DNA from: an uncultured Butyrivibrio sp.
GTDB lineage: Bacteria > Bacillota > Clostridia > Lachnospirales > Lachnospiraceae
Length of the DNA stretch: 35,085 bases
Direction of reading: 5' to 3'
Assembly: GCA_947168335.1 (NCBI GenBank)
Contig: CAMVLM010000026.1
Location: forward strand, 1-35,085
Shown piece after piece: positions 1 through 7,547 of the stretch (the stretch's first letter is position 1; every line of letters begins with the position of its first letter). Below the pieces are notes generated by a model. It was not told the DNA's origin, ran no database searches, and saw only the letters and a list, made by a program, of their open reading frames with translations. Position numbers and translations under genes: made by a program.

Positions 1-294
1 ACTTGCTGCCATACCGATACAGATTGTGCTTACATCACACTTGATGTAATGCATTGTATCGTATATTGCCATACCGGATGTAATCTCGCCACCGGGGCTG
101 TTGATATACATATGGATATCCTTGCTGGGATCCTCAGCTTCAAGGAAAAGAAGCTGTGCAACTACAACGCTTGCAGATACAGAATTAACTTCCTCACCAA
201 GGAATACGATTCTCTCCTTTAAAAGTCTTGAATAAATATCATAAGAGCGCTCGCCGCGGCTTGTTTGTTCAATGACGTAAGGTATTAAACTCAT
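1..294 (-). CDS. clpP: ATP-dependent Clp protease proteolytic subunit, N-terminal part (cut by window edge)
   Basis: Serine protease subunit that forms the tetradecameric barrel degrading unfolded or tagged proteins with ClpX/ClpC ATPases in the cytoplasm. Only the first 98 codons are present. The translation begins [20 protein letters not shown], as usual for ClpP, and runs through the INSPGG oxyanion/handle segment. It ends on GMAAS, whose last residue is the catalytic serine (residue 98); the His and Asp of the triad lie off the left edge. The ATG at 294 follows GAGAGGAT. The gene lies downstream of tig on the same strand, the usual tig-clpP(-clpX) order, but a hairpin terminator separates them, so clpP probably has its own promoter in the 55 bases before its start (a weak TTGTTA-17-TTTATA match). 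No CtsR heptad repeats were seen there. The family call is very secure. Confidence 0.97.
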   Translation of the reverse strand, partial: MSLIPYVIEQTSRGERSYDIYSRLLKERIVFLGEEVNSVSASVVVAQLLFLEAEDPSKDIHMYINSPGGEITSGMAIYDTMHYIKCDVSTICIGMAAS

Positions 295-349
295 GCTTTT
301 ATCCTCTCTTAAACTAGTAAAATATAAACATACCACATTATTATATAAC

Positions 350-387
350 AAAAGATGCAATCTATGCAAACTTGCACAGACTGCATC
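350..387 (-). terminator. Hairpin terminator between tig and clpP
   Basis: Read on the minus strand, 373-387 pairs with 354-368 as an uninterrupted 15-bp stem (two G-U wobbles) around a 4-base loop, followed by UUUUGUUAUAUAA. Read on the plus strand the two wobbles become A-C mismatches, so the structure is tuned for the minus-strand transcript. It should end or attenuate tig transcription before clpP. Confidence 0.75.
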
Positions 388-412
388 CTTTTTTATCATT
401 CAAAAAGCTGTA

Positions 413-1864
413 TTATTCAGCGTCTTCCTTCTTCTTGCGAGTACGCTTCGGCTTCTCTTCAGCTGTCTCGTCAGCCTTCTTAGCTGCTGTCTTACGTGTG
501 CGCTTCGGCTTCTCCTCAGCTGCATCGTCAGCCTTCTCAGCTGCCTTCTTTGTTGTCTTCTTAGCTGTCTTCTTTGCGCCAACTTCCTTAGCGTTATCTA
601 CAAGGAACTTAGCTGCCTTCTGAACTGCAAGGTCTTCCTTCATGCTCTTAAGCTCACGGTCACCCATAAGCTCCTTAACCTTATCAAGTTCCATCTTGTA
701 AGTATCAGCCATCTTCTTAAGCTCTTCTTCTACTTCTTCATCAGTAGCTTCAAGCTTCTCAGCTGCTGCAACTGCTTCAAGAACAAGTCTTGACTGGATA
801 CGCTCGATTGCCTGAGGCTTAACCTGCTCAAGGAGCTGCTCTACAGTATTGCCTGTGTACTGCATGTACTGCTTCATATCCATGCCCTGATACTGAAGTC
901 TCTGTGCAAAGTCATTAACGATCTGACGCTGCTGAGTTTCAACCATCTTCTCAGGAAGTTCCATCTCAGAATCTTCGATAACAGCCTTAACTGCTGCATC
1001 CTCACGCTGAGCCTTAGCTTCGTTCTCCTTGCGCTCAGCAAGCTTCTTCTTAACATCCTCTTTGTACTCAGCAACTGTCTCAAATTCAGAAACATCGCTT
1101 GCAAACTCGTCGTTAAGCTCAGGAAGCTCTCTTGCCTTGATAGCCTTAACTGTGCACTTGAAAGTAGCATCCTTACCAGCAAGATCCTCTGAGTGATACT
1201 CTTCAGGGAATGTTACGTTAACTTCACCCTCTTTGCCGATCTCAAATCCGATAAGCTGATCCTCGAATCCGGGGATGAATGAACCTGAACCGATTGTAAG
1301 AGGATAATCTGTTCCCTTACCGCCTTCGAAAGCTACACCATCAACAAATCCCTCGAAGTCAAGAGTTACGATATCGTTCTTCTCAACCTTACGATCTGTA
1401 ACTTCGAATATTCTTGAGGATCTGTTTCTCCGCAAATAGATGTCACCATCATCTGCTTCGTCAGTAACGTCCAGGTCCATCTTCTCAACCTCAACACCCT
1501 TGTACTTACCAAGCTTTACTTCAGGCTTAAGTGCAACTGTAGCTGTGAAGATGAAAGGCTTACCAGCCTCAAGCTGTGTAACGTCGATATCAGGATTTGA
1601 TACAACGTCCTCACCGCACTCCTCAACTGCCTTGGGATACTCTTCATTGATAACTTCGTTAGCAGCATCTTCAAAGAATACTTCCTTACCATACATTCTC
1701 TCGATCATGTGGCGAGGAGCCTTACCCTTACGGAATCCAGGGATCTGGATCTTATTCTTCTGCTTGTTGTAAACCTTGTCGATTGCTTTGTTAAAGTTCT
1801 CTGCTGCAACTTCGATTGTAAGCTTTGCCATGCTCTTCTCGAGCTTTTCTACTGATACGCTCAT
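413..1864 (-). CDS. tig: Trigger factor (ribosome-bound chaperone/peptidyl-prolyl isomerase) with long basic C-terminal tail
   Basis: Binds ribosomal protein L23 at the exit tunnel and chaperones nascent chains. The protein has 483 residues; typical homologues have about 430. Domains seen: N-terminal ribosome-binding domain with the signature GFRKGKAP at residues 43-50, an FKBP-type PPIase domain at about 160-245, and a helical C-terminal chaperone domain to about 425. The remaining 58 residues are an extra Lys/Ala/Glu-rich tail with two copies of AEEKPKRTRK, resembling histone H1-like tails. The segment DEADDGDIYLRRNRSSRIFEV (about 135-155) is less typical than its flanks, but the frame is continuous. 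The ATG follows ATAGGAGGATAGAAACTTA, a strong SD. It is transcribed from a predicted promoter at 2019-2047 and precedes clpP. Confidence 0.97.
   Translation of the reverse strand: MSVSVEKLEKSMAKLTIEVAAENFNKAIDKVYNKQKNKIQIPGFRKGKAPRHMIERMYGKEVFFEDAANEVINEEYPKAVEECGEDVVSNPDIDVTQLEAGKPFIFTATVALKPEVKLGKYKGVEVEKMDLDVTDEADDGDIYLRRNRSSRIFEVTDRKVEKNDIVTLDFEGFVDGVAFEGGKGTDYPLTIGSGSFIPGFEDQLIGFEIGKEGEVNVTFPEEYHSEDLAGKDATFKCTVKAIKARELPELNDEFASDVSEFETVAEYKEDVKKKLAERKENEAKAQREDAAVKAVIEDSEMELPEKMVETQQRQIVNDFAQRLQYQGMDMKQYMQYTGNTVEQLLEQVKPQAIERIQSRLVLEAVAAAEKLEATDEEVEEELKKMADTYKMELDKVKELMGDRELKSMKEDLAVQKAAKFLVDNAKEVGAKKTAKKTTKKAAEKADDAAEEKPKRTRKTAAKKADETAEEKPKRTRKKKEDAE
416..529 (-). repeat. Tandem 57-bp coding duplication in tig tail
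   Basis: Two adjacent 57-base (19-codon) units at 473-529 and 416-472 encode residues 446-464 and 465-483. Both contain D(D/E)xAEEKPKRTRK. The DNA copies differ at a modest number of sites, mostly at the outer end of the second copy, as expected after an in-frame tandem duplication followed by drift. Confidence 0.8.
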
Positions 1865-1999
1865 TAAGTTTCTATCCTCCTATTTAACTACACTTCTTTA
1901 GCGTCTATTTTATAGATTCCGGAATTCATAAAAAGCCGAAATCTATGCATTTACAATGCAATTTTTATCTATAATAAAGCAACCTGCACCAAATCTACC

Positions 2000-2047
2000 T
2001 AGGCGCAGTCGCCTAACGATTATAGCACAGGTTTATTTGTTTTTCCA
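2000..2047 (-). promoter_or_regulatory. tig promoter with inverted repeat at the transcription start; rest of the 314-base gap has no gene
   Basis: On the minus strand, TGGAAA (2042-2047), a 17-base spacer and TATAAT (2019-2024) preceded by TGC form an extended -10 promoter. The expected start near 2012 falls inside a 6-4-6 inverted repeat, TAGGCG/CGCCTA, at 2000-2015, which could be an operator or a 5'-end RNA hairpin. The remaining leader to tig (about 145 bases) holds two more small palindromes: TGCATT-TAC-AATGCA at 1946-1960 and ATTCCGGAAT at 1916-1925. Between 2048 and 2178 I see only weak hairpins and no clear terminator for the CYTH gene. Confidence 0.65.
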
Positions 2048-2178
2048 CATCTTTTTATATTCTCGTTATTAAATATTCCCCGATGTTACAAGCATTTCTT
2101 CTTTTTGCTCATTTGCTGCAGATTACCGCAAATGCAACAAGTTCTTACTTTCAAGCCGATTTTGTTGCTTTTCCAGGT

Positions 2179-2733
2179 TCACATGCTGCTCATATGTGCA
2201 TTGCTATATTTGTAGTCTCCGGTAACATCCTCCAGAAACCAGCTGGCGGGATGATACTCCGCAGCAGTATCTTCATCAGGGAATTCCACTTCTGCAATTA
2301 TTGTCCCTTCAAATGCCCCTTCAAATACATCAAGTTCAATAACCAGCTTCTTCATGATATCAGCCGCTTCTGTATTTGCCGATAAAAAAGCAGAAGTAAA
2401 AGCATCATCATTTATTGGCAGAAGATACCTTTTCTTCTTAATAACCTTACCATCCGCCTTAGCCACAAGATGTTCATAGGATTCCTTATCAAGCGGAAGG
2501 TTATACTCCGTCTTACCTATTTCTCCGTTTCCATCCGGAACATTCGCACTATTATTATCACTTCCAAAGCCCTTCCTGCTTTTATAGGTCATATAGTAGT
2601 GGTCATCTTCCCGCCTTACACGTATAGCAGGCACCACATTCAGATACCCCTGTTCTATTATTCTGCAGGGAAAATCAGACAGGTTTTCCGGAAGGCTTTT
2701 AACAGTAAACTTTCTTTCTATCTCTACGCCCAT
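2179..2733 (-). CDS. CYTH-domain protein (triphosphate tunnel metalloenzyme fold)
   Basis: 184 residues. The N-terminus has the CYTH hallmark ExExK as EIERK (residues 4-8), followed by IRVRREDD, KSRKG and, near the C-terminus, IELDVFEG and IIAEVEFPDE, the alternating charged strands of the tunnel fold. Members hydrolyse triphosphates such as PPPi, or act as adenylate cyclases or thiamine triphosphatases; substrate cannot be told from sequence, and simple bacterial CYTH proteins are most often tripolyphosphatases. A Ser/Asn/Gly-rich insertion (about residues 54-70) sits between two strands. The ATG has only a weak upstream AGGG. It starts 22 bases after the DJ-1-like gene and is the last gene of the malQ unit. 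Confidence 0.88.
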   Translation of the reverse strand: MGVEIERKFTVKSLPENLSDFPCRIIEQGYLNVVPAIRVRREDDHYYMTYKSRKGFGSDNNSANVPDGNGEIGKTEYNLPLDKESYEHLVAKADGKVIKKKRYLLPINDDAFTSAFLSANTEAADIMKKLVIELDVFEGAFEGTIIAEVEFPDEDTAAEYHPASWFLEDVTGDYKYSNAHMSSM

Positions 2734-2755
2734 TCTAATATCACAACCCTATGTT

Positions 2756-3307
2756 TTATACTCTGAAAACTATCTTCTTTCCAAGCTCATCTGCAGCTTC
2801 TTTTCCGCAGAAACGCTCAACAATTGCAAGTCCGAAAGGAATCGCTGTTCCCATACCGCGGCTTGTGAGAATATGTCCATCCACAGTTGTCTCAGTCATC
2901 TGCACATCCGCTCCCTTGAGTTCTCCTTCAAGTCCGGGGAAAACACAGGCTTTCCTTCCCTGAAGAATTCCGGCTCTTCCAAACACTCCCGGAGCTGCAC
3001 AGATTGCACTTATGAACTTTCCTGCTGCATCAAATTCTCTGACCTTTTCCATAAGAGCTTCTGTTTTTTCAAGATTGGTTGTGCCCGGCATTCCACCCGG
3101 AAGTACAAGCATATCCATTTCATCAAACTTCACTTCGGAAATAAGCTTATCAGCCTTGACCTCAATTCCATGTGAACCTGTAACTGAAATTCTTTCCATA
3201 ACAGATACCATGTCAATATTCAGTCCTGCACGCCTGCACAGGTCAACCACTGTAAGCGCCTCTATCTCTTCAAATCCATCCGCAAGAAAAATTGCAATAT
3301 TTGCCAT
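2756..3307 (-). CDS. DJ-1/PfpI family protein
   Basis: 183 residues counted from the ATG at 3307, which follows AAAGGAGGAAGGT; upstream in-frame codons lie inside the end of the neighbouring gene and are not the start. It is a single Rossmann-like DJ-1/PfpI domain. E14 (ADGFEEIEA) and the nucleophile-elbow Cys103 (ISAICAAPG) match Glu18 and Cys106 of human DJ-1, and the PGG loop is at 70-72. Family members act as glyoxalase/deglycase-like enzymes, chaperones or redox sensors; closely similar bacterial forms include YajL and ThiJ. Placement behind sugar-uptake and malQ genes would fit protection from reactive sugar-derived carbonyls, but this is inference. Its gaps to both neighbours are 22 bases. 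Confidence 0.92.
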   Translation of the reverse strand: MANIAIFLADGFEEIEALTVVDLCRRAGLNIDMVSVMERISVTGSHGIEVKADKLISEVKFDEMDMLVLPGGMPGTTNLEKTEALMEKVREFDAAGKFISAICAAPGVFGRAGILQGRKACVFPGLEGELKGADVQMTETTVDGHILTSRGMGTAIPFGLAIVERFCGKEAADELGKKIVFRV

Positions 3308-3329
3308 ACCTTCCTCCTTTAATAAAACA

Positions 3330-4907
3330 TTACTTTCCGTTTTTAAATTCACCACTGTCATAGAACTGTGCTCTTTCTTCAAGGACCTCATCAAGTCCTG
3401 CATCCTGAAGAGCTCTGTATTCCATATCTTTGACAGTATCGAATTTCGTCTTCGGGCAGCATATCAGATTGTAATTGTACTCAACTATCCTCTTATCAAG
3501 ATCCGTTCTGTACTTGGTTTCAGCGCCACCTACCAGACTGTTCACAGGGAAAACAAACTGCCCTGTAGTACAGACATCATAGTATTTCTCAAGCCACTCT
3601 CTGTCAGCGAAGCTCAGCTCCTCAACATTGGCAGATACCCACTGCTCCTTATTATCTACATAATCAAAATGTTCATTGACTATACAATAATCATCGGGTA
3701 TTGTGCTGTATCCCTTCTCCAGAAGTTCATCATCTGAAAGACCAACCGGGGCTCCATCAGCAGTTTCCCTATGATCAGGTGTAAAACATACGTTGATCGC
3801 ATTCTCCTGATCTGCCAGCCAGTTGAGATATTTCATTACAGAATCAACCTTGTTTTTGCTGGTGCTGGGAACCATTATATACAGGCCGTAAACAGGTTCA
3901 CATATATTTCTGTAGCCTCCGTCCGGAAGATCAAAACACATAACCGGATCAATTTCAGCTGCGGGATCACTTTCCTTTATCTTCGCTATTGCACCAAAAA
4001 GTGCAGTATTATCATCGATAAAAAATCCGGCCTTTCCCTCTTCAACATCCTTATAATATTGCTCATTGTCTTTATCCGCCGCAAAATCAAGAGAGATTAT
4101 TCCGTCATTATAAAGAGTATTGAGTACCTTAAGACCATCAGATGCACCATCCGCCAGGGAAACAAATCTTTCTGAATAGATATAGGAATCCCTTTCAGAA
4201 AGTTCGCCAACATAGGACGAAACAAAATTCTGATAGTACTTCTCACTGCTTAAAGTACCTCCCATAGCCCAGGGCACCAGTCCATCTACATTGCCGGGAT
4301 TATTTTTCTTAAGAGCATAGAGATAATCTATCAGTTCAGCCTTGGTTGAAGGAATTTCCATTCCCATGGCTCTGCACCAGTCACTTCTGATAAACGCCAC
4401 ATGCCTCGGCATCTGAAATCCGCGGCGCTTCATTATGGCAACCTGCTGATCCTTATATTGACCCATGTACTGTATATCAGAAATATTCTTTGTGATATTT
4501 TCACCATATTGTTTCAGGGAATCCGTAAGATCAGCAACCTTATCCTGTTCCGTCAGATATCCGAACAAAGAAGGGGAGTAGGTAATGACGATATCAGGAG
4601 CATTTCCATCCTCTACCAACCTTCTTACAACCTCATCCGAATCATTTCTTTTTATGCTGGCAAAATGGACTTCAACCCCACAGTCGTTAAGAACTTCCTG
4701 TCTTATCCATTCAGCAAGCGTATTGTCATCAAATGTCCTGCCTTCAGGCAGATTGTCCCTGTCCCAGACCATGCAGGTGATATAATTCTCATCATCTTCA
4801 TGGGCGTCCCATTCCTGCCTTCTGTGAAAGCCACAGGCAGCACAGGAAACTGTCATGATCACGGATATAAAAACTGCCGTTAGTTTCTTTAATTTCGTAC
4901 CCCTCAT
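3330..4907 (-). CDS. Extracellular sugar-binding lipoprotein of an ABC importer (family 1, LipO/LplA-like), without its permeases
   Basis: 525 residues from the ATG at 4907 (SD GAGGT). The N-terminus MRGTKLKKLTAVFISVIMTV is a signal peptide followed by two candidate lipidation cysteines, SC and AAC, about 4 residues apart; SCAACG replaces the usual LxxC box. The mature part has the fold signature of large carbohydrate-binding proteins (APDIVITY, LVPWAMGG, GKAGFFIDDN, YLNWLADQEN). Its size suits the subgroup that binds oligosaccharides for CUT1 importers. No permease or ATPase gene is nearby, so it must share a transporter encoded elsewhere or act as a sensor. The gene follows the LacI regulator by 26 bases and precedes the DJ-1 gene by 22. 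With malQ in the unit, maltodextrins are the likeliest ligand, by inference. Confidence 0.88.
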   Translation of the reverse strand: MRGTKLKKLTAVFISVIMTVSCAACGFHRRQEWDAHEDDENYITCMVWDRDNLPEGRTFDDNTLAEWIRQEVLNDCGVEVHFASIKRNDSDEVVRRLVEDGNAPDIVITYSPSLFGYLTEQDKVADLTDSLKQYGENITKNISDIQYMGQYKDQQVAIMKRRGFQMPRHVAFIRSDWCRAMGMEIPSTKAELIDYLYALKKNNPGNVDGLVPWAMGGTLSSEKYYQNFVSSYVGELSERDSYIYSERFVSLADGASDGLKVLNTLYNDGIISLDFAADKDNEQYYKDVEEGKAGFFIDDNTALFGAIAKIKESDPAAEIDPVMCFDLPDGGYRNICEPVYGLYIMVPSTSKNKVDSVMKYLNWLADQENAINVCFTPDHRETADGAPVGLSDDELLEKGYSTIPDDYCIVNEHFDYVDNKEQWVSANVEELSFADREWLEKYYDVCTTGQFVFPVNSLVGGAETKYRTDLDKRIVEYNYNLICCPKTKFDTVKDMEYRALQDAGLDEVLEERAQFYDSGEFKNGK

Positions 4908-4933
4908 AAATACCTCATTAAAAAAACGCCGCC

Positions 4934-5974
4934 TCAGGTAAGGCACTTCATGGTGGACTCACCAATTATCAATTCTCCCGGAAAAACAATATGTCTGTGG
5001 CTGCTTCTCGATTCAATAAGATCAAACAAGAGTTTTACCGTCTCTCTGGAAATCTGGTCCAGAGGCTGACTTATGGTGGTTAATCTGGGGTTGGAATACC
5101 TTCCAATCTCCATTCCATCAAAGCCGCAGACACTTATGTCCTCAGGCACTCTGAGCCCTGCATCCGCGATCGCCCTCATTGCGCCTATGGCAAGGAGGTC
5201 AGTTACACAGAATATCGCGGTAATATCCTTACCGGAAGCAAGTATTCTCTGAGTGGTTCTGTAACCATTTTCTATGGAAAAGTGTTCCATATTCTGTTCT
5301 ACATAAAATACCAGTTCATCATTCACCGGTTGTCTTTTTATGGCAAAGGCGTCCTTGTATCCTTCAAGTCTTAAGTGTCCGACAGAACGTCTTCCCATTG
5401 CCTCGGTAATGATAGCAATATTTTTATGTCCAAGATTCATCAGATACTGGGTTATATGACGGGCCTCAAGTCTGTCGTCAACAGAAACCGTGGAATACTC
5501 CGCATTTCCGTCTCTGTCAAGGATCGTAGCTCCAATCGTGGAAAAAACAGCAGGTATCTTCAGATCCCTGAGCTTTTCCTTGGACTGTTCGGAACCGCCT
5601 CCCAGAAAAATAATTCCTCTTAATCTTTTCTCATTTTCAAGCTCAAGTGCGACATCCGCCTCATCCTCTTCAGGACCTGCATGACGAAGCACGAGCGCAT
5701 AATTCTGCCTGTCTATCTCACTTTCTATGATATCAATCATAGGTGAAAAGAAAGGATTTGTTATTCCCTTTATAAGAACGCCGATGCACTTGGCATCGGT
5801 GCGCTTAAGGTTTCTTGCACTGTCATTGGGGACATATCCCGTTTCATTTATGACAGCAAGAACTTTCTCTCTTGTTTTGGCACTTACATCCACGTGCCCA
5901 TTAATAACCCTTGAAACCGTGCTGACGCCGACACCGCTTATGCGGGCGACGTCAACAATAGTAATTTTAGACAT
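4934..5974 (-). CDS. LacI-family transcriptional regulator
   Basis: 346 residues. The ATG at 5974 was chosen because MSKITIVDVARISGVGVSTV begins the standard LacI helix-turn-helix directly; an extended reading would run further into malQ. HTH and hinge (VSRVINGHVDVS, NDSARNLKR) occupy residues 1-60. A periplasmic-binding-protein-like sensor domain follows (VLIKGITNPFFSPM, ICGFDGMEIGRY-type C-terminal half with FCVTDLLAIGAMRA). The start codon overlaps the malQ stop by 8 bases, so translation is probably coupled. Its effector should be a sugar from the MalQ/binding-protein pathway. The best candidate operator in the window is the CG-centred palindrome at 9098-9111 at the head of the same operon, which would make it autoregulatory. 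Confidence 0.95.
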   Translation of the reverse strand: MSKITIVDVARISGVGVSTVSRVINGHVDVSAKTREKVLAVINETGYVPNDSARNLKRTDAKCIGVLIKGITNPFFSPMIDIIESEIDRQNYALVLRHAGPEEDEADVALELENEKRLRGIIFLGGGSEQSKEKLRDLKIPAVFSTIGATILDRDGNAEYSTVSVDDRLEARHITQYLMNLGHKNIAIITEAMGRRSVGHLRLEGYKDAFAIKRQPVNDELVFYVEQNMEHFSIENGYRTTQRILASGKDITAIFCVTDLLAIGAMRAIADAGLRVPEDISVCGFDGMEIGRYSNPRLTTISQPLDQISRETVKLLFDLIESRSSHRHIVFPGELIIGESTMKCLT

Positions 5975-7502
5975 TAGCTTTTCTTCCGTATGTGGCTGCC
6001 ATATCAAGCATCTTCTCAGCAAGCTCCTTGGTGCAGGCATCACTCTTCATACGCCAGGTCCAGTTGCCACCGAGAGTAGAAGGTGTGTTGATTCTTGCTT
6101 CCTTTCCAAGTTCCAGATAATCCTGCATAGGAATGATAGCAGTATCGGAAACACTTGCAAAGCATGCTCTGATGAACTCCCAGACCACATTTTTATTTGA
6201 CTTGATATTTAAATACTTCTTGGCAAAAGCTTTGTCAGCTCTGGGAATTGTATTAAACCAGCCAAGAGTAGTTTCATTATCATGTGTTCCTGTGTAAACT
6301 ATGCTGTTTTTAACATAGTTGTGAGGCAGATAATCGCTCTCTTCTCTTGCATCAAACGCAAACTGGAGAATCTTCATTCCCGGGAAACCTGTCTTTTTAA
6401 CAAGTGCGATAACGGAAGGAGTAAGATATCCAAGATCTTCTGCGATAACCCTGAGGTTTCCGAGTTCCTTCTTCATCACATCAAACAGATCATATCCGGG
6501 TCCCTTCTGCCATGAACCGTTCTCTGCTGTAGGTTCGCCATAGGGAATTGCGTAGTACTCATCAAAACCGCGGAAGTGATCGATACGAACCACATCATAA
6601 AGCTTGTAGCAGCTGCGGATTCTGTTCATCCACCACTTGTAGCCGGTCTTCTTGTGATAATCCCATCTGTAAAGAGGATTACCCCAAAGCTGCCCTGTCT
6701 TACTGAAAGCATCCGGAGGGCATCCTGCAACGGCTGTTGGCATATTCTTTTTATCCAGCTGGAAAAGTTCGGGATTAGCCCATGTGTCAGCCGAATCAAA
6801 GGCAACATAGATCGGAATATCACCGATGATGTCTATACCCTTGCTGTTTGCATAAGCCTTAAGTGCAAACCACTGCTTCATAAACAAAAACTGAATGAAC
6901 TTATAAAGTCCTGCTCTCTCAGCATGCTTTTTCTTTGCTTCCTCAAGATCAGCCTTTTTTCTGAGGCGAATTCCTTCAGGCCACTCTACCCAGCTGAGAC
7001 CGCCATAGCGCTTTTTAAGTGCCATGTAAAGTGCATAATCCTCAAGCCAGTCGGCATTTTCTTTCACAAAAGCATCGAATTCCTTCTTCAGTTCAGGATC
7101 AGGCTTCTTTGTGCTGTTTTCAGATAATCCGCTGTTTACATAAGCCTTGTAGAGAACTTCAAAACGTGATTTGAAAAGCTTGGCATAATCAACCTGCTCC
7201 TCATTCTTGCCAAAGTCTACCTTATCAACATCAGCTTTATCAAGAAGTCCATCCTCTATGAGCTTTTCAAGATCAACAAAGTAGGGGTTGCCTGCATATG
7301 TTGAGAAAGACTGATAAGGAGAGTCTCCGTAGCTTGTGGGGCCAAGGGGCAGAAGCTGCCAGTATGTCTGACCTGCCTCATGGAGAAAATCCACAAATTC
7401 ATATGCTTCTTTTGAAAAAGTTCCGATTCCATACTTTGAAGGAAGACTTGATATGGGCATTAATACGCCGCATTTCCTACGTTTTACTACTTTTTTAGCC
7501 AT
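5967..7502 (-). CDS. malQ: 4-alpha-glucanotransferase (amylomaltase)
   Basis: 511 residues from the ATG at 7502, preceded by AAGGTGA at good spacing. GH77 enzyme that disproportionates maltodextrins in the cytoplasm, transferring glucan segments and releasing glucose. Visible motifs: substrate loop SYGDSPYQSFSTYAGNP (about 57-73), GDIPIYVA (227-234), nucleophile Asp308 in RIDHFRGF, acid/base Glu355 in AEDLG and Asp408 in GTHDNE. Length is normal for the type without extra N-terminal domains. It lies 45 bases after the PfkB-like gene and overlaps the LacI gene by 8 bases, so it is inside the same operon. The lysine-rich start (MAKKVVKRRK) is a little unusual but harmless. Confidence 0.96.
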   Translation of the reverse strand: MAKKVVKRRKCGVLMPISSLPSKYGIGTFSKEAYEFVDFLHEAGQTYWQLLPLGPTSYGDSPYQSFSTYAGNPYFVDLEKLIEDGLLDKADVDKVDFGKNEEQVDYAKLFKSRFEVLYKAYVNSGLSENSTKKPDPELKKEFDAFVKENADWLEDYALYMALKKRYGGLSWVEWPEGIRLRKKADLEEAKKKHAERAGLYKFIQFLFMKQWFALKAYANSKGIDIIGDIPIYVAFDSADTWANPELFQLDKKNMPTAVAGCPPDAFSKTGQLWGNPLYRWDYHKKTGYKWWMNRIRSCYKLYDVVRIDHFRGFDEYYAIPYGEPTAENGSWQKGPGYDLFDVMKKELGNLRVIAEDLGYLTPSVIALVKKTGFPGMKILQFAFDAREESDYLPHNYVKNSIVYTGTHDNETTLGWFNTIPRADKAFAKKYLNIKSNKNVVWEFIRACFASVSDTAIIPMQDYLELGKEARINTPSTLGGNWTWRMKSDACTKELAEKMLDMAATYGRKANV

Positions 7503-7547
7503 TTTATTCACCTTTATAAATTTATTTGAACACATTAAAAATTGTGT

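Noticed and set aside
295-412. CtsR-type operator upstream of clpP
   Set aside because: No GGTCAAA heptad repeat on either strand; the visible symmetry is explained by the terminator hairpin.
1381-1470. Possible compensated frameshift in tig where the sequence is atypical (DEADDGDIYLRRNRSS)
   Set aside because: The alternative frames give nothing closer to the family, and SRIFEVTDR resumes in the same frame; divergence of a helix is a simpler reading.
1440-1772. Open frame on the plus strand antisense to tig, and similar long antisense frames over other genes (for example 3012-3737, 32151-32663)
   Set aside because: Low-complexity or unlike any protein family, no SD, and fully inside well-supported genes on the other strand; they arise from codon bias of the real genes.
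2083-2178. Terminator after the CYTH gene from a 7-bp CATTTGC/GCAAATG stem
   Set aside because: The loop is 11 bases and no T-run follows on the minus strand.
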